64,000 bases of DNA from Paracoccaceae bacterium (GCA_003605175.1 QWDA01000012.1:1-64000); one strand, 5' to 3'. Positions 46,221 through 55,076 are shown, counted from the first letter of the stretch. Numbers and translations: made by a program. Notes: generated by a model not told the origin, from the letters alone.

Positions 46221-48098
46221 CTACGCCTCCGGTATCCCCACCGACGCGAACACCGCGTCGAACGCGGCCTGGTAGCCGTCCTGTCGAAACCGGATCGAAG
46301 GCGGCATGCAGGCCTTCATGTAGGCCAGCGTCATGTGCGGGTAGTGGCGGAAGAAGGCGCGCGCAGCCTCCTCGGCCTCGGCATCACGCCCCGCCATCGC
46401 GCAGGTGCCAACCAGCATCCGGAGGGCCCAGGTGACGCCCGGGTTCCGGCGCATGCCGGTGCGCAGCTCCGCGATGGCGGCGTCGAGATCGCCCATCTGC
46501 CGGTAGGCGGCGCTGCGGCCCAGATGGACGTTGAAGTGAAACGGGTCGAGCGGGCTCAGCCGGCCCGATTCCGCGAAATCGCGCAAAGCGGCCTCCTGGT
46601 CGCCGCGATAATGCAGCGCCCAGCCCCGGCGCATCCATCCCCAGGCGTTGCTGGGGTCGATCGCGAGTGCGCGTTCGGCATAGTGCTGCGACCGCTCCGG
46701 GTCGTCGCCCGAAAGCGCATATGTCGCGCTGATCGCCACCAGCGTCGGTGCGTGATCGCCGGCCCGCGCCGCCGCGCGATCGGCTAGTGCCAGGGCCTCG
46801 GCGTGGTCCTGGACGGGCGTGTCAGACCACATGTACGAAGGCTGCTGTGCAAGCGCCCAGGACTTGTACGCGATCGCCGGCACGTAGCCCGGATCGCGCT
46901 TGAGCGCTTCCTCGAAGAGCCGGATCGCGACCGCGTTGTCTTCCTTCCGGTGCGCCCAGAAATGCGGCAGCGCGGTCAGCTTCAACTCGTAGGCAGAGCG
47001 GTTCTCGGGCGGCCGCCGGCCGGCGCGCGCGATTTCCTCGGTCCGGAGGGAGGGACTCAAACGCCCCGCCACCTGCGCCGCGATCCGGTCCTGCAGCGCG
47101 AAGAGGTCGTCGATCCGGTCGTCGAACCGCTCCGACCAGAGTGTGCGCCCGTCGCCGCCGGAAACGAGCTGCACCGCGATCCGCACCCGTTCGCCGGAGC
47201 GTCGGACCGAGCCCTCGACCAGGTAATCGGCACCGAGCCGTGCGGCCGCGCCCGCATGGTCGAGCCCCAGGCCCTGCAGCACGAAGGCCGATTGCCGCGC
47301 GATCACGTCGAACTCGCGGATATGGCTGAGGGCGCCGGTGATCTCCTCGACGATGCCGACCGCAAACATGTCGTCCTGCGCCGCGCCGATCTCGTCGAAC
47401 GGCAGGACGGCGAGCGTGGGGCGATCCTCGACCGGCGGACGCGGCGGAACGGTTTGGCCGGCGCCGCGCAACCCGGCGGCCAGCGCCTCGGTTTCGGGCT
47501 CGGGCGCGGCGTCGAGCGCTTCTGCCAGGTGGGCGCGGAACGCCTCGTAGGCGGCGAGCGCAGCGGTGCGCGGCTCGGCCCGCATCAGCGCACGGATCGC
47601 CGGCTCCGAGGCCGGGTCGAGCGCGAGCGCCAGCCGCGCCGCCTCCGCCGCCGCGCCCTTATCGGCGGCCGCCTGCGCCGCCTCGAGCGCCGCATCGAGC
47701 CGCGCGGCCGTATCACGCGCCCTCGCCGCCCGAAGCCACTCCTCGAACGGCTCCGAGCGAAGTTCGACCCCGTCAAGAAACGGCCGCGCGCCTTCGGGAG
47801 ACGCCATCGCCACCTCCGCAAGGTCGAGCGTAACCGCCTGCCTGTCGGCCCGGAGTACGCCCTCCGGCAGCATCCGCCGCAGGCCCGAAAGCTCCTGCCG
47901 GAGCGAGGCGCGCGCCTGCTCTTCGCCCCGGTCGGGCCAGATCAGCGCCGCGAGCTCGGCCCTGCCCGCCACACCGCGCCCAGCCTCGGCCAGATAGGCC
48001 AGGATCACCTGCGCGCGAAGCGGCAGTGCCAGCGCCATGCCGCGGGCGTCCTCGGCCAGGAACGAGCCAGACAGACGGAGCTTCAGGCAGGGTGCCAT
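46221..48098 (-). CDS. SARP-type transcriptional regulator with TolB-like and TPR domains
   Basis: 625 residues. An N-terminal winged-helix of the SARP/OmpR type (LSGSFLAED...LRAQVILAYLAEAG...LRQELSGLRRML, about 1-90) is followed by a helical bacterial-activator-like region (to about 215). Then comes a domain like those in adenylate-cyclase-linked regulators (TLAVLPFDEIGAAQDDMFAVGIVEEITGAL, about 230-350) and several TPR-like repeats (AIRLFEEALKRDPGYVPA; AERALAIDPSNAWGWMRRGWA). ATG 48098 is used; a GTG 21 nt upstream is possible. It is divergent from the small DUF1127 gene. Target genes unknown. Confidence 0.8.
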   Translation of the reverse strand: MAPCLKLRLSGSFLAEDARGMALALPLRAQVILAYLAEAGRGVAGRAELAALIWPDRGEEQARASLRQELSGLRRMLPEGVLRADRQAVTLDLAEVAMASPEGARPFLDGVELRSEPFEEWLRAARARDTAARLDAALEAAQAAADKGAAAEAARLALALDPASEPAIRALMRAEPRTAALAAYEAFRAHLAEALDAAPEPETEALAAGLRGAGQTVPPRPPVEDRPTLAVLPFDEIGAAQDDMFAVGIVEEITGALSHIREFDVIARQSAFVLQGLGLDHAGAAARLGADYLVEGSVRRSGERVRIAVQLVSGGDGRTLWSERFDDRIDDLFALQDRIAAQVAGRLSPSLRTEEIARAGRRPPENRSAYELKLTALPHFWAHRKEDNAVAIRLFEEALKRDPGYVPAIAYKSWALAQQPSYMWSDTPVQDHAEALALADRAAARAGDHAPTLVAISATYALSGDDPERSQHYAERALAIDPSNAWGWMRRGWALHYRGDQEAALRDFAESGRLSPLDPFHFNVHLGRSAAYRQMGDLDAAIAELRTGMRRNPGVTWALRMLVGTCAMAGRDAEAEEAARAFFRHYPHMTLAYMKACMPPSIRFRQDGYQAAFDAVFASVGIPEA

Positions 48099-48232
48099 CG
48101 GGCGGGATGTCCTTCTCACGGTCGATTTTGCGGTGATTTTACGGAGCCGGGTCGATTCCGACAGGCCGAAATCACGCGCAGATTGCGGGCGGGAGCGATG
48201 GTTACGCCAGACGGACCCGAAAGGACAGACCC

Positions 48233-48442
48233 ATGATCCGCTCCAACGCCCGCACAGCGCTTGCCCTTCCCCGCCCCGCGGCAGAGTTCCTGAAATCGCT
48301 TACGCTCCAGAATTTGCTCGGCGCGCTCGTCGCCGCAGACAGAAACTACCGCGAGGCACGCAAGCTCGAACGGCTGGACTATCCGCATCTCCGCGACATG
48401 GGGATCGATCTCGGCCGTACGCGCGAGGATTGGCACCGCTGA
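48233..48442 (+). CDS. DUF1127 family small protein
   Basis: 69 residues. The C-terminal part, NYREARKLERLDYPHLRDMGIDLGRTREDW, is the DUF1127 (YjiS-like) pattern. Start ATG 48233 is preceded by GAAAGGACAG. Small DUF1127 proteins in this class bind RNA or influence phosphate and carbon stress responses. Its stop and that of the convergent VOC gene are separated by one base. Confidence 0.85.
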   Translation: MIRSNARTALALPRPAAEFLKSLTLQNLLGALVAADRNYREARKLERLDYPHLRDMGIDLGRTREDWHR

Positions 48443-48443
48443 T

Positions 48444-48852
48444 CTAGGGCCTGTCATCCGCGAACGCGATCAGGTCCCAGAGATTGCCGCAAAGGTCCCG
48501 GAACACCGCGACGGCGGCTGCATTCCTCCTCCTTGGGCGCTCGCACGAATTCGACCCCACGGGCGCGATAGAGCCGGTAGTCGCGCCAGAAATCATCGGT
48601 CCTGAGGGACAGGAACACCCGTCCGCCCGCCTGGTCGGCCACATAGCCCTCCTGGTGCCGGTCGGCGGCCCGGGCGAGGAGCAGCGATGCACCGCCCGGC
48701 GCGCCACGGGGCCGGACCACGATCCAGCGCTTGTCCTGTGCCGGCTGGTAGGTATCGTCCACCAGCTCGAAGCCGAGCGTGCCGACATAGAAGGCGATTG
48801 CCTCGTCGTAGTCCCGCACGACAAGCGCCACAGGGGCCAGGCTCTGGGTCAT
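48444..48852 (-). pseudogene. VOC (glyoxalase/bleomycin-resistance) family gene, frameshifted
   Basis: From ATG 48852 (MTQSLAPVALVVRDYDEAI) the frame reads an ordinary VOC protein up to VEFVRAPKEE. After that it drifts into Arg-rich sequence, while the correct family ending (VAVFRDLCGNLWDLIAFADD, stop at 48444) continues in a different frame. The total length is 409 nt, one more than a multiple of three, so a single extra base near the run GGAGGAGGAA (about 48524-48533) explains it. This is either a true inactivating frameshift or a sequencing error. The restored product of about 135 residues would be a metal-dependent VOC-fold protein of unknown substrate. Confidence 0.8.
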
Positions 48853-48979
48853 CGGCGCCCTTCCGGTTCGTCCTTCATCCCCGGTTTTGTCATGCTGGAT
48901 GGCGCGCGGAAAGACTGCCTGCTTGCGTGCGGATGCCTCCCGGTTCATCCTGACGGAAAACGGGCAGACAGGTGAACGC

Positions 48980-50917
48980 ATGCGCTGGATCATCCGGAGT
49001 CTCGGCCTTCTCGCGACCCTCTTGGTGCTGGCCATCGGGGCGCTGTTCCTCATGCCCGCCGACCGGATCGCGGGGCTCGTGGAAAGCCGCTTCGAGGCCG
49101 CCACCGGCCGCGCGCTGACCATCGAGGGCGATGTGCGCCCGGGGCTCTGGCCCGAGATCGGGGTGAAGACCGGACCGATCACCATCGCCGATGCCGATTG
49201 GGCCGGAACCGCGCCGATGGTCGCGGCCGAGGGGCTCTCGGTTGGGATCGCCTGGACGGGCCTCTTCGGCGGCGACATCCGGGTGACCGGCGTCGAACTG
49301 ACTCGCCCGGTCATCCGTCTCGCCCGCGCTGCCGACGGGCGCGGCAACTGGGAGCTCGCGGCGGCCTCCGCCCCCGCGGCGCCGGACGGCCGAAGCGAGA
49401 GCGGCGGTCCTTCCATCGCGCTCGACAATCTCACGATCAGCGACGGCACGGTGAGTTTCACTGACGCGGGCGCCCGGCCCATCACCCTCACCGGCATCGA
49501 CGCCACGCTGACCCTGCCAGATTTCGCCGGTGAAGCCGCCCTGACACTCAACGCCGAGGCCAATGGCGTTCCGCTCACGGCGGAGCTCAGCATCGCCCAA
49601 TTCGCGAGATTCCTGTCGGACGGGGCGGTGCCCGTGGCGCTGACGGCCGGCATCGGCGAAGGCACGCTGGAGTTCGATGGCCACGCCGGGCTCGCGGCCC
49701 TGGCCGCCGAGGGCCGGATCCTCGCCGATCTCGACGGGATCGGTCCGCTGACCCGCGCGGCGGGCGGCATGGCCTCCGCCCTGCCCGAGGGCCTTGGCGC
49801 GGAGCGGGTGTTTCTCGACAGCGCAATGACCTTTGCCGGCGACACGTTGAGCCTGCGCGAGACCTCGCTGCAGCTCGACCAGAACCAGATGAGCGGCGAA
49901 ATCGACCTGACCCTCGCCGAGCCGCGCCCGAAGCTCGTCGCGCAGCTCTCCGCCGGCGCGCTCGACCTCTCCGGCCTTTCGGGCGGCGGGGAGGAAGAGG
50001 AGATTGCCAGCGCATCGGACAGCCCGGAGGGCTGGTCGACGGAGCCGATCGACGTCTCCGGCCTCGGCGCGCTCGACGCGGACGTAGCACTGGACGCCCA
50101 GAGCATCGCGCTCTCGCAATCGCAGCTCGGCCGCACCAGGCTCCGCCTCGCGCTGGAGAACGGGCGCCTCGTGACGACGATCCGCGAGCTCAAGGCCTAT
50201 GACGGCGCGGTGACCGGCCAGGTCGTCGTCAACAGCCGCGGCGGCCTCTCGGCCAGCGCCGACCTCGCGGGCTCGGCCATCGCGATCTCGCGACTCTTCG
50301 CGGAACTGCTCGATTTCGACCGGCTCATCACACTGGGCGACATGGAGATCTCGGTCCTCGCCTCGGGCAACTCGATGGACGCGCTGATGAATGGCATGAA
50401 CGGAGAGGGCAGCTTCAGGTTCGGCGCGGGCGAGCTTCTCGGCCTCGACCTCCCGGGCATGATCCGCAATCTCGACCCAGGCTTCATCGGCGAGGGCAAG
50501 GCGACGATCTTTGACGAGGTCACCGGCACGTTCCGGATCGTGAACGGGGTGGTGATCAACGACAACCTCAAGATGACGGCGCCGCTTTTCACCGCAAACG
50601 GCTCGGGTGAGGTCAGTCTCGGCGGGCGGCGGCTGAACTACCGGATCGTGCCGAAACTCCTTTCGGGAGAGGGCGAGGGAATTTCCGTCCCGGTGCTGAT
50701 CACCGGCACGTGGGCGGCGCCGAAATTCCGGCTCGACCTCGAAAGCATGGTCGACGCGAAGGCGCAGGCGGAGATCGAGAAGGCCAGGGACAAGGCCGAA
50801 GCGAAGGCGAAGGAGAAGCTGCTCGAAAAGCTCGGCGGCGGCGCGGATGCCGAAGATGCGGCGAAGGACAAGCTCGAGAAGGAGCTTTCGAAGGGGCTGA
50901 AGAAGCTGTTCAAGTGA
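48980..50917 (+). CDS. AsmA family protein
   Basis: 645 residues. A single N-terminal membrane anchor (WIIRSLGLLATLLVLAIGAL) is followed by PADRIAGLVESRFEAATGRALTIEGDV, the AsmA opening, and long repeated beta-strands. The C-terminal AsmA_2-type part (FRFGAGELLGLDLPGMI; KMTAPLFTANGSGEVSL) precedes a Lys/Glu-rich helical tail (about 590-645). AsmA-like proteins bridge the periplasm and move phospholipids to the outer membrane. I use ATG 48980 rather than the frame opening at 48887. Confidence 0.88.
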   Translation: MRWIIRSLGLLATLLVLAIGALFLMPADRIAGLVESRFEAATGRALTIEGDVRPGLWPEIGVKTGPITIADADWAGTAPMVAAEGLSVGIAWTGLFGGDIRVTGVELTRPVIRLARAADGRGNWELAAASAPAAPDGRSESGGPSIALDNLTISDGTVSFTDAGARPITLTGIDATLTLPDFAGEAALTLNAEANGVPLTAELSIAQFARFLSDGAVPVALTAGIGEGTLEFDGHAGLAALAAEGRILADLDGIGPLTRAAGGMASALPEGLGAERVFLDSAMTFAGDTLSLRETSLQLDQNQMSGEIDLTLAEPRPKLVAQLSAGALDLSGLSGGGEEEEIASASDSPEGWSTEPIDVSGLGALDADVALDAQSIALSQSQLGRTRLRLALENGRLVTTIRELKAYDGAVTGQVVVNSRGGLSASADLAGSAIAISRLFAELLDFDRLITLGDMEISVLASGNSMDALMNGMNGEGSFRFGAGELLGLDLPGMIRNLDPGFIGEGKATIFDEVTGTFRIVNGVVINDNLKMTAPLFTANGSGEVSLGGRRLNYRIVPKLLSGEGEGISVPVLITGTWAAPKFRLDLESMVDAKAQAEIEKARDKAEAKAKEKLLEKLGGGADAEDAAKDKLEKELSKGLKKLFK

Positions 50918-50939
50918 GAGGTTCGTCGGTTTGGTACAT

Positions 50940-51629
50940 ATGAAACTGAGTTACGCGCTCCTAATGGCACCTGCCGTCACATGCGCTTTGATCTCTGCCG
51001 CTCGGGCGGATGAGCCGCCCGAAGCGATCTGCACGCCGATCGCGGAGAACAGAGCCGCGCCGGACCTCTCTCCCAGATTGGCCGAATTTGAGGCCTCCCC
51101 ACGATTGCTCTACGTCTGCCGCAAGACCGCATCGGGAGAGGTTTCGGCGATTGCCGGGATGAATGGGCCGTTTCCGCTGAAGGCGGGACACTACTACGAA
51201 GTGCTTCCGCTGCGGGCTCCCCGGAATTCGTCTCGCGATGTGAAGCGCCTTGCCCGAGCGGGCGCCGAACTGGCCAATGCCGAACAGCCATTGGCGGTTT
51301 GCCCGCGGAATGACTGCTTCGCGGGCGGCAAGTTCGTAGGGTACATGACCTTTCGCGTCAGCACGGAGGATGTGCAACTCTACGTGTCCGCGTGGCGGGA
51401 CCTGCAAAGATCTGTCTCCGTGGGAAAGCGCCTGTCCGGACTCGATCGAAGGATCCAGGACCGCTGGCGCCGCATGCCCGGGAAGTACCGCCTCGACGGC
51501 GTTCTTGGCTACATCAACTTCGACGGAGTTCAGTCGGGAAACTACTTCATCGAAGGCCCGGACCGCATCGTGGTCACCTTCGTGATGGTCGGCCCCAAGC
51601 TTGTCCCCCGAGACGCCTCCGCCTTCTGA
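50940..51629 (+). CDS. Secreted protein of unknown function
   Basis: 229 residues. ATG 50940 gives a Sec signal peptide (MKLSYALLMAPAVTCALISA, cleavage near ARADEPPE). The mature part has several cysteines (AICTPI, LYVCRKT, AVCPRNDCFAGG) that could form disulfides, then a beta-rich C-terminal half. I recognise no domain. Codon use is looser and less GC-rich than in its neighbours. It sits 22 nt after the AsmA gene and is convergent with gcrA. Confidence 0.65.
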   Translation: MKLSYALLMAPAVTCALISAARADEPPEAICTPIAENRAAPDLSPRLAEFEASPRLLYVCRKTASGEVSAIAGMNGPFPLKAGHYYEVLPLRAPRNSSRDVKRLARAGAELANAEQPLAVCPRNDCFAGGKFVGYMTFRVSTEDVQLYVSAWRDLQRSVSVGKRLSGLDRRIQDRWRRMPGKYRLDGVLGYINFDGVQSGNYFIEGPDRIVVTFVMVGPKLVPRDASAF

Positions 51630-51639
51630 CCAGCCGCTG

Positions 51640-52212
51640 TCAGCGCCGCCGGTCGCGGCGCGAGGACATCGGCTGGAATGCCACGCCCACATGGGCCTCG
51701 CAATAGGGCTTGCCCTGTTGCGTCGGCAGGCCGCAGAACCAGAAATTGTCGGTCGCCGGATCGCCGATCGGCCATTTGCAGGTCCGCTCGGTCAGCTCCA
51801 TCAGGCTGATCTTCTTCGCCTTCTTCTCGACCTCGCGCACCGAGGCCAGCGCTTCGGGGCTGATCTCGTTGGCCGAGGGCTGCGGCGGCAGGGGCTGGCC
51901 GGCGGGGATGATCTGCTTGCGCGGCGAAATCGCCTGGCTGCGCTCGGGAGCAGGCTTCTCGGCCGGTTCCGGCTCGCGCGGCTCGGCGGCACGGGCGACC
52001 GGCTCGGGCTTCGCCGGCGCCTCTGGCTTCGGCTTTTCCTTCAAGGGCTTGGTCGTCGCCGGCCCGGTGCGGTTCGACAGGCCCAGGCGATGGACCTTAC
52101 CAATCACCGCATTGCGCGTGACCCCGCCCAGCTCCTTGGCGATCTGGCTCGCGGACTGGCCCTCGGACCACATCTTCTTCAGTTGCTCGACGCGCTCATC
52201 GGTCCAGGACAT
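51640..52212 (-). CDS. gcrA: Cell-cycle regulator GcrA
   Basis: 190 residues. The N-terminal DNA-binding domain is unmistakable: SWTDERVEQLKKMW, SASQIAKELGGVTRNAVIGKVHRLGLSNR. A Pro/Lys/Glu linker follows, then a conserved C-terminal sigma-70 contact region with CKWPIGDPATDNFWFCG and CEAHVGVAF. GcrA binds methylated GANTC promoters and recruits RNA polymerase. ATG 52212 is the family start. A GANTC site (GACTC) lies 57 nt upstream at 52269-52273. Confidence 0.95.
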   Translation of the reverse strand: MSWTDERVEQLKKMWSEGQSASQIAKELGGVTRNAVIGKVHRLGLSNRTGPATTKPLKEKPKPEAPAKPEPVARAAEPREPEPAEKPAPERSQAISPRKQIIPAGQPLPPQPSANEISPEALASVREVEKKAKKISLMELTERTCKWPIGDPATDNFWFCGLPTQQGKPYCEAHVGVAFQPMSSRRDRRR

Positions 52213-52268
52213 TGGAGGGGGCCTCTTCCAAGCTGCACGGCGGCCCACGAGGAGCCGCCGCAATCTTG

Positions 52269-52273
52269 GACTC
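52269..52273. promoter_or_regulatory. GANTC site upstream of gcrA
   Basis: GACTC, a CcrM methylation site, 57 nt before the gcrA start in the region shared with the divergent DUF3429 gene. Confidence 0.35.
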
Positions 52274-52341
52274 TATTCTAGTCACGGGGTCGGCGGATAC
52301 AAGGCCTTGCAGCCTGCCGGCCTTTTCCGCACAACCGGGCC

Positions 52342-52791
52342 ATGACCCGGATCCCCCGCTCCGCCCTGCTTCTCGGCCTCGTCGGATTGCTCCCGTTTCT
52401 CTGGGGGACGGCGACACTCTACGTGCCGGCGCTGTTCGAAGTGGGGCTCACCCATCTGGGCGCCCGCTTCGTCGGCCCATATGTGCAGCTCGCCTATGGC
52501 CAGGTTGTCCTCGCCTTCATGTCGGGTGCGCTCTGGGGCTTCGCCGCCCGGGCCGAAGGGGCGGTGGCGGGCTCGGGCTATGCGCTTTCCACCCTGCCCG
52601 CGCTTTGGGCCTTCCTGCTCGTGGGCGGCGGGCCGGTCTCCGCGGCGGTCAATCTCGCGGCGGGGTTCGTCGCGCTTCTGGGGCTCGATTACATGTTCTG
52701 GAAGCAGGGGCTCGCGCCCTCCTGGTGGATGGCGCTCCGGGTTCTGCTCTCGCTGGTGGCCATCGCCTGTCTCGCGGTGGTCGCGCTGTGA
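52342..52791 (+). CDS. DUF3429 membrane protein
   Basis: 149 residues, five hydrophobic segments. The pattern LLGLVGLLPFLWGTATLY, YVQLAYGQVVLAFMSGALWGFAA and LGLDYMFWKQGLAPSWWMALR matches the DUF3429 (TMEM69-like) family. It lies 42 nt before rnhA on the same strand and is divergent from gcrA. Function unknown. Confidence 0.85.
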   Translation: MTRIPRSALLLGLVGLLPFLWGTATLYVPALFEVGLTHLGARFVGPYVQLAYGQVVLAFMSGALWGFAARAEGAVAGSGYALSTLPALWAFLLVGGGPVSAAVNLAAGFVALLGLDYMFWKQGLAPSWWMALRVLLSLVAIACLAVVAL

Positions 52792-52833
52792 TGCCCCTGG
52801 ATACCGGTCATTTCAAGGACTTGATCCCGATCC

Positions 52834-53307
52834 ATGCCTGACCTCTTTGCCTATACCGACGGCGCCTGCTCCGGAAATCCCGGCCCCGGAGGCTGGGGCG
52901 TGTTGCTGCAGGCGAAGGAAGGGGAAAAAGTGTTGCGGGAGAGGGAGTTGTCGGGCGGGGAGGCGGAGACGACGAACAACCGGATGGAGCTTCTGGCGGC
53001 GATCTCGGCCCTGGAGGCGCTGCAGCGGCCGTCGGCGATCACCGTCATCACCGATTCCGCCTATGTGAAGAACGGCGTCACCGGCTGGATCCATGGCTGG
53101 AAACGGAACGGCTGGAAGACCGCCGGCAAGAAGCCGGTGAAGAATATCGAGCTCTGGCAAAGACTTGACCAGGCCCAGGCGCGGCACCGGGTGAACTGGG
53201 AATGGGTCAAGGGCCATGCCGGCCACCCGGAGAACGAACGGGCCGATGCGCTGGCGCGGGCGGGGATGGCGCCTTTCAAGCCGAAGAAGAAACCGGCGGC
53301 GGGTTGA
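52834..53307 (+). CDS. rnhA: Ribonuclease HI
   Basis: 157 residues. RNase HI degrades the RNA strand of RNA:DNA hybrids. The DEDD residues lie in [38 protein letters not shown] and ENERADALA. Basic C-terminal tail (KPKKKP). Typical length. A tandem repeat element follows its stop. Confidence 0.96.
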   Translation: MPDLFAYTDGACSGNPGPGGWGVLLQAKEGEKVLRERELSGGEAETTNNRMELLAAISALEALQRPSAITVITDSAYVKNGVTGWIHGWKRNGWKTAGKKPVKNIELWQRLDQAQARHRVNWEWVKGHAGHPENERADALARAGMAPFKPKKKPAAG

Positions 53308-53340
53308 TCCGAACCGGGCGCCTCAGCCCGGATTCCGGGG

Positions 53341-53387
53341 CGCACAACCCGTACACAACCTGTACACAACCCGTACACCGGCGACGC
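53341..53387 (+). repeat. Triple 11-bp tandem repeat, copy 3
   Basis: Reverse-complement units CAACC(C/T)GTACA fill 53345-53377, followed by CCGGCGACGC. The array starts 37 nt after the rnhA stop, behind GGATTCCGG, and reads in the direction of rnhA exactly as copies 1 and 2 read relative to their genes. Confidence 0.9.
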
Positions 53388-53500
53388 ACCGGAGGCGCAC
53401 CCCCTCGGCTCGGGAACCCGGCCGATCCGGCCGACCTATCCGGTTGACAACACCCGAGGCGGGACCGCGTTGCCCCCGCCCGAACAGTATCCGTGTTGGG

Positions 53501-53660
53501 TCAAGCCTGTTTCGGGGCCCAGTGCCGGCGCTGTCGGAGCAGGGTGTCGGCGAGGATGATCAGCTTGCGCATGACCGCGGTTGCGCGGAGCTTGAAGGGT
53601 TTGCCCGCGGCCTCGAGCCGTTCGGCGAAGACGCGCCGGTCAGCCGTTGCAGCGCCATCC
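53501..53660 (-). pseudogene. IS110-family transposase C-terminal remnant
   Basis: The minus frame ends with VFAERLEAAGKPFKLRATAV and MRKLIILADTLLRQRRHW, the usual end of IS110/IS116/IS902 transposases (RL..GKP.K.A..A.MRKLI). Only about 45 recognisable codons survive, and upstream the frame becomes unrelated sequence. It is an old insertion-sequence scar; no intact ends are visible. Confidence 0.75.
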
Positions 53661-53721
53661 CACGGGCAGGCGCTCGCCCGGCTTGCGCTTGGTTGTGGCA
53701 GACGGCGACGGCGCGACCGCC

Positions 53722-54321
53722 TCAAATCATCGCCTTGATCGCCGCGACATGGGCCGCGGTGGCGGAGAGGGCGTCGGTGGCGAGGGTGCGGGCCTGGGCG
53801 AGGGGGTCGGGGGAGAGGGTGTCGGCGAGGCCGATGGCGAGGGCTTCTTCGGCGGTGAGGCGGGCACCGGCCATGAGGATCAGCTTGGCGCGGGCCGGGC
53901 CGACCAGCGCCGTGAGGCGGGCGGGGTCGGAGGGTTGCGGCAGGAAGCCGAGCTTCATCACCGGGTAGAAGAACTTGGCTTCGGGCGACGCGACGCGGAG
54001 GTCGCAGGCCAGAGCCATGCCGAAGGCGCCGCCGGCGAGCGTGCCGTTCAGTGCGGCGATGGTGAGGCCGGGGAGCGCGGCAATGGCGCCCGAGAGACGT
54101 TCCCAGACCGGGTCGGTGGCAAGACCGGCGCGGGCCTCGTCGAGATCGGCGCCGGCGGAGAAGACACGGCCGGTGCCGGTGAGGATCAGGGCCTGGGCGT
54201 CACGGGCGGCTTCGGCGATGCCGGCCAGTTCGGCGAGCATCGCGGCGGTGAGCGAATTGGCCTTGTCGGGACGGTCGATGGTGGCGATCCAGAGCGGGCC
54301 CTCGCGGTCGAGCCGGATCAT
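53722..54321 (-). CDS. Enoyl-CoA hydratase/isomerase-like protein
   Basis: 199 residues, shorter than the usual 255. The crotonase core is present: LWIATIDRPDKANSLT, SAGADLDEARAG (oxyanion-hole region) and GTLAGGAFGMALACDLRVAS. The positions of the two catalytic glutamates of enoyl-CoA hydratase hold Met (FGMALA) and Val/Met (FYPVMKLG), so it is unlikely to be a classical hydratase. It overlaps the SDR gene by 4 nt. The IS110 remnant begins about 60 nt past its stop, but I think the short end is natural. Confidence 0.75.
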   Translation of the reverse strand: MIRLDREGPLWIATIDRPDKANSLTAAMLAELAGIAEAARDAQALILTGTGRVFSAGADLDEARAGLATDPVWERLSGAIAALPGLTIAALNGTLAGGAFGMALACDLRVASPEAKFFYPVMKLGFLPQPSDPARLTALVGPARAKLILMAGARLTAEEALAIGLADTLSPDPLAQARTLATDALSATAAHVAAIKAMI

Positions 54322-55076
54322 GGGATGAGGCCGACCTTTCGGCGAATGGTTTCGTCGCGCAGCGAGATTTCCTGGCCGATATGGGCGTCGGCCTCGGGGG
54401 TACACATCCAGACCAGCGCGCGGGCCGGCCAGTCGGGCGGGATGTGGTCGGACCAGTCGAGCCGGCTTACATGGTTGATGCCCGAGGCCTTGATCTCCTT
54501 CTGCATCTGCGTGGCGACGGTGCCGGGCGAGAGACCCATCGCGCGGATGCCCTGATCGCGGTATTCCTTGTCGAGCATGGCGGTGAGCATGGCGGCGCCG
54601 GCCTTCGACGCGCAGTAATGGCTCCAGCCCTCGACGGGATTGTGGGCGGCGCCCGAAGAGATGGTGAGGATCGTGCCGCCGCCCGCCGCGAGCATGGCGG
54701 GGAGCGCGGCGCGCATGCCGTGATAGACGCCCTTGAGATTGACGTCGATCACCTGGCCCCAGGCCTCGGGGTCGGACTGGTCGAGGCGGGCGACGGGTTC
54801 GATGACGCCGGCGTTGTTGATCAGGATGTCGAGGCTGCCGAACGTGCGGATCGTGGCGTTGACGGCCTCCTCCAGCTCCCAGTAGCGGGCGACATCGCAG
54901 GGGATGGCAAGGGCCCGGTCGCCGATCTCGCCGGCGAGCGCGGCGATGGCCTCGCGGCCGCGGGAGAGCAGCGCCACGTTGGCGCCCGCTGCGGCGAAGG
55001 CACGGGCGGTTTCGGCGCCGATGCCGCGGCTGGCGCCCGTGACGAGCACGGTCTTATGCAACAGGTCGGGTTTCAT
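54318..55076 (-). CDS. Short-chain dehydrogenase/reductase
   Basis: 252 residues. Cofactor motif TGASRGIGAE (residues 14-23), NNAG, and catalytic Ser plus YCASK (Tyr-x3-Lys) are all present. A Trp/Pro-rich C-terminal part (DWSDHIPPDWPARALVWM) is less usual. It is co-translated with the crotonase-like gene, suggesting a joint role on an acyl or hydroxy substrate. Substrate unknown. Confidence 0.87.
   Translation of the reverse strand: MKPDLLHKTVLVTGASRGIGAETARAFAAAGANVALLSRGREAIAALAGEIGDRALAIPCDVARYWELEEAVNATIRTFGSLDILINNAGVIEPVARLDQSDPEAWGQVIDVNLKGVYHGMRAALPAMLAAGGGTILTISSGAAHNPVEGWSHYCASKAGAAMLTAMLDKEYRDQGIRAMGLSPGTVATQMQKEIKASGINHVSRLDWSDHIPPDWPARALVWMCTPEADAHIGQEISLRDETIRRKVGLIP

Larger units (their letters stand above)
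53308..53721. other. 414-base gap with repeat copy 3 and an IS110 remnant
   Basis: No intact gene. It holds the third triple 11-bp repeat (53345-53377), about 110 nt in which I see nothing, and the IS110-type transposase remnant (53501-53660). Confidence 0.8.

Noticed and set aside
53722-54321. Truncation of the crotonase-like gene by the IS110 remnant
   Set aside because: The remnant starts past the gene's stop, and I recall related proteins of about 200 residues, so the length looks natural.
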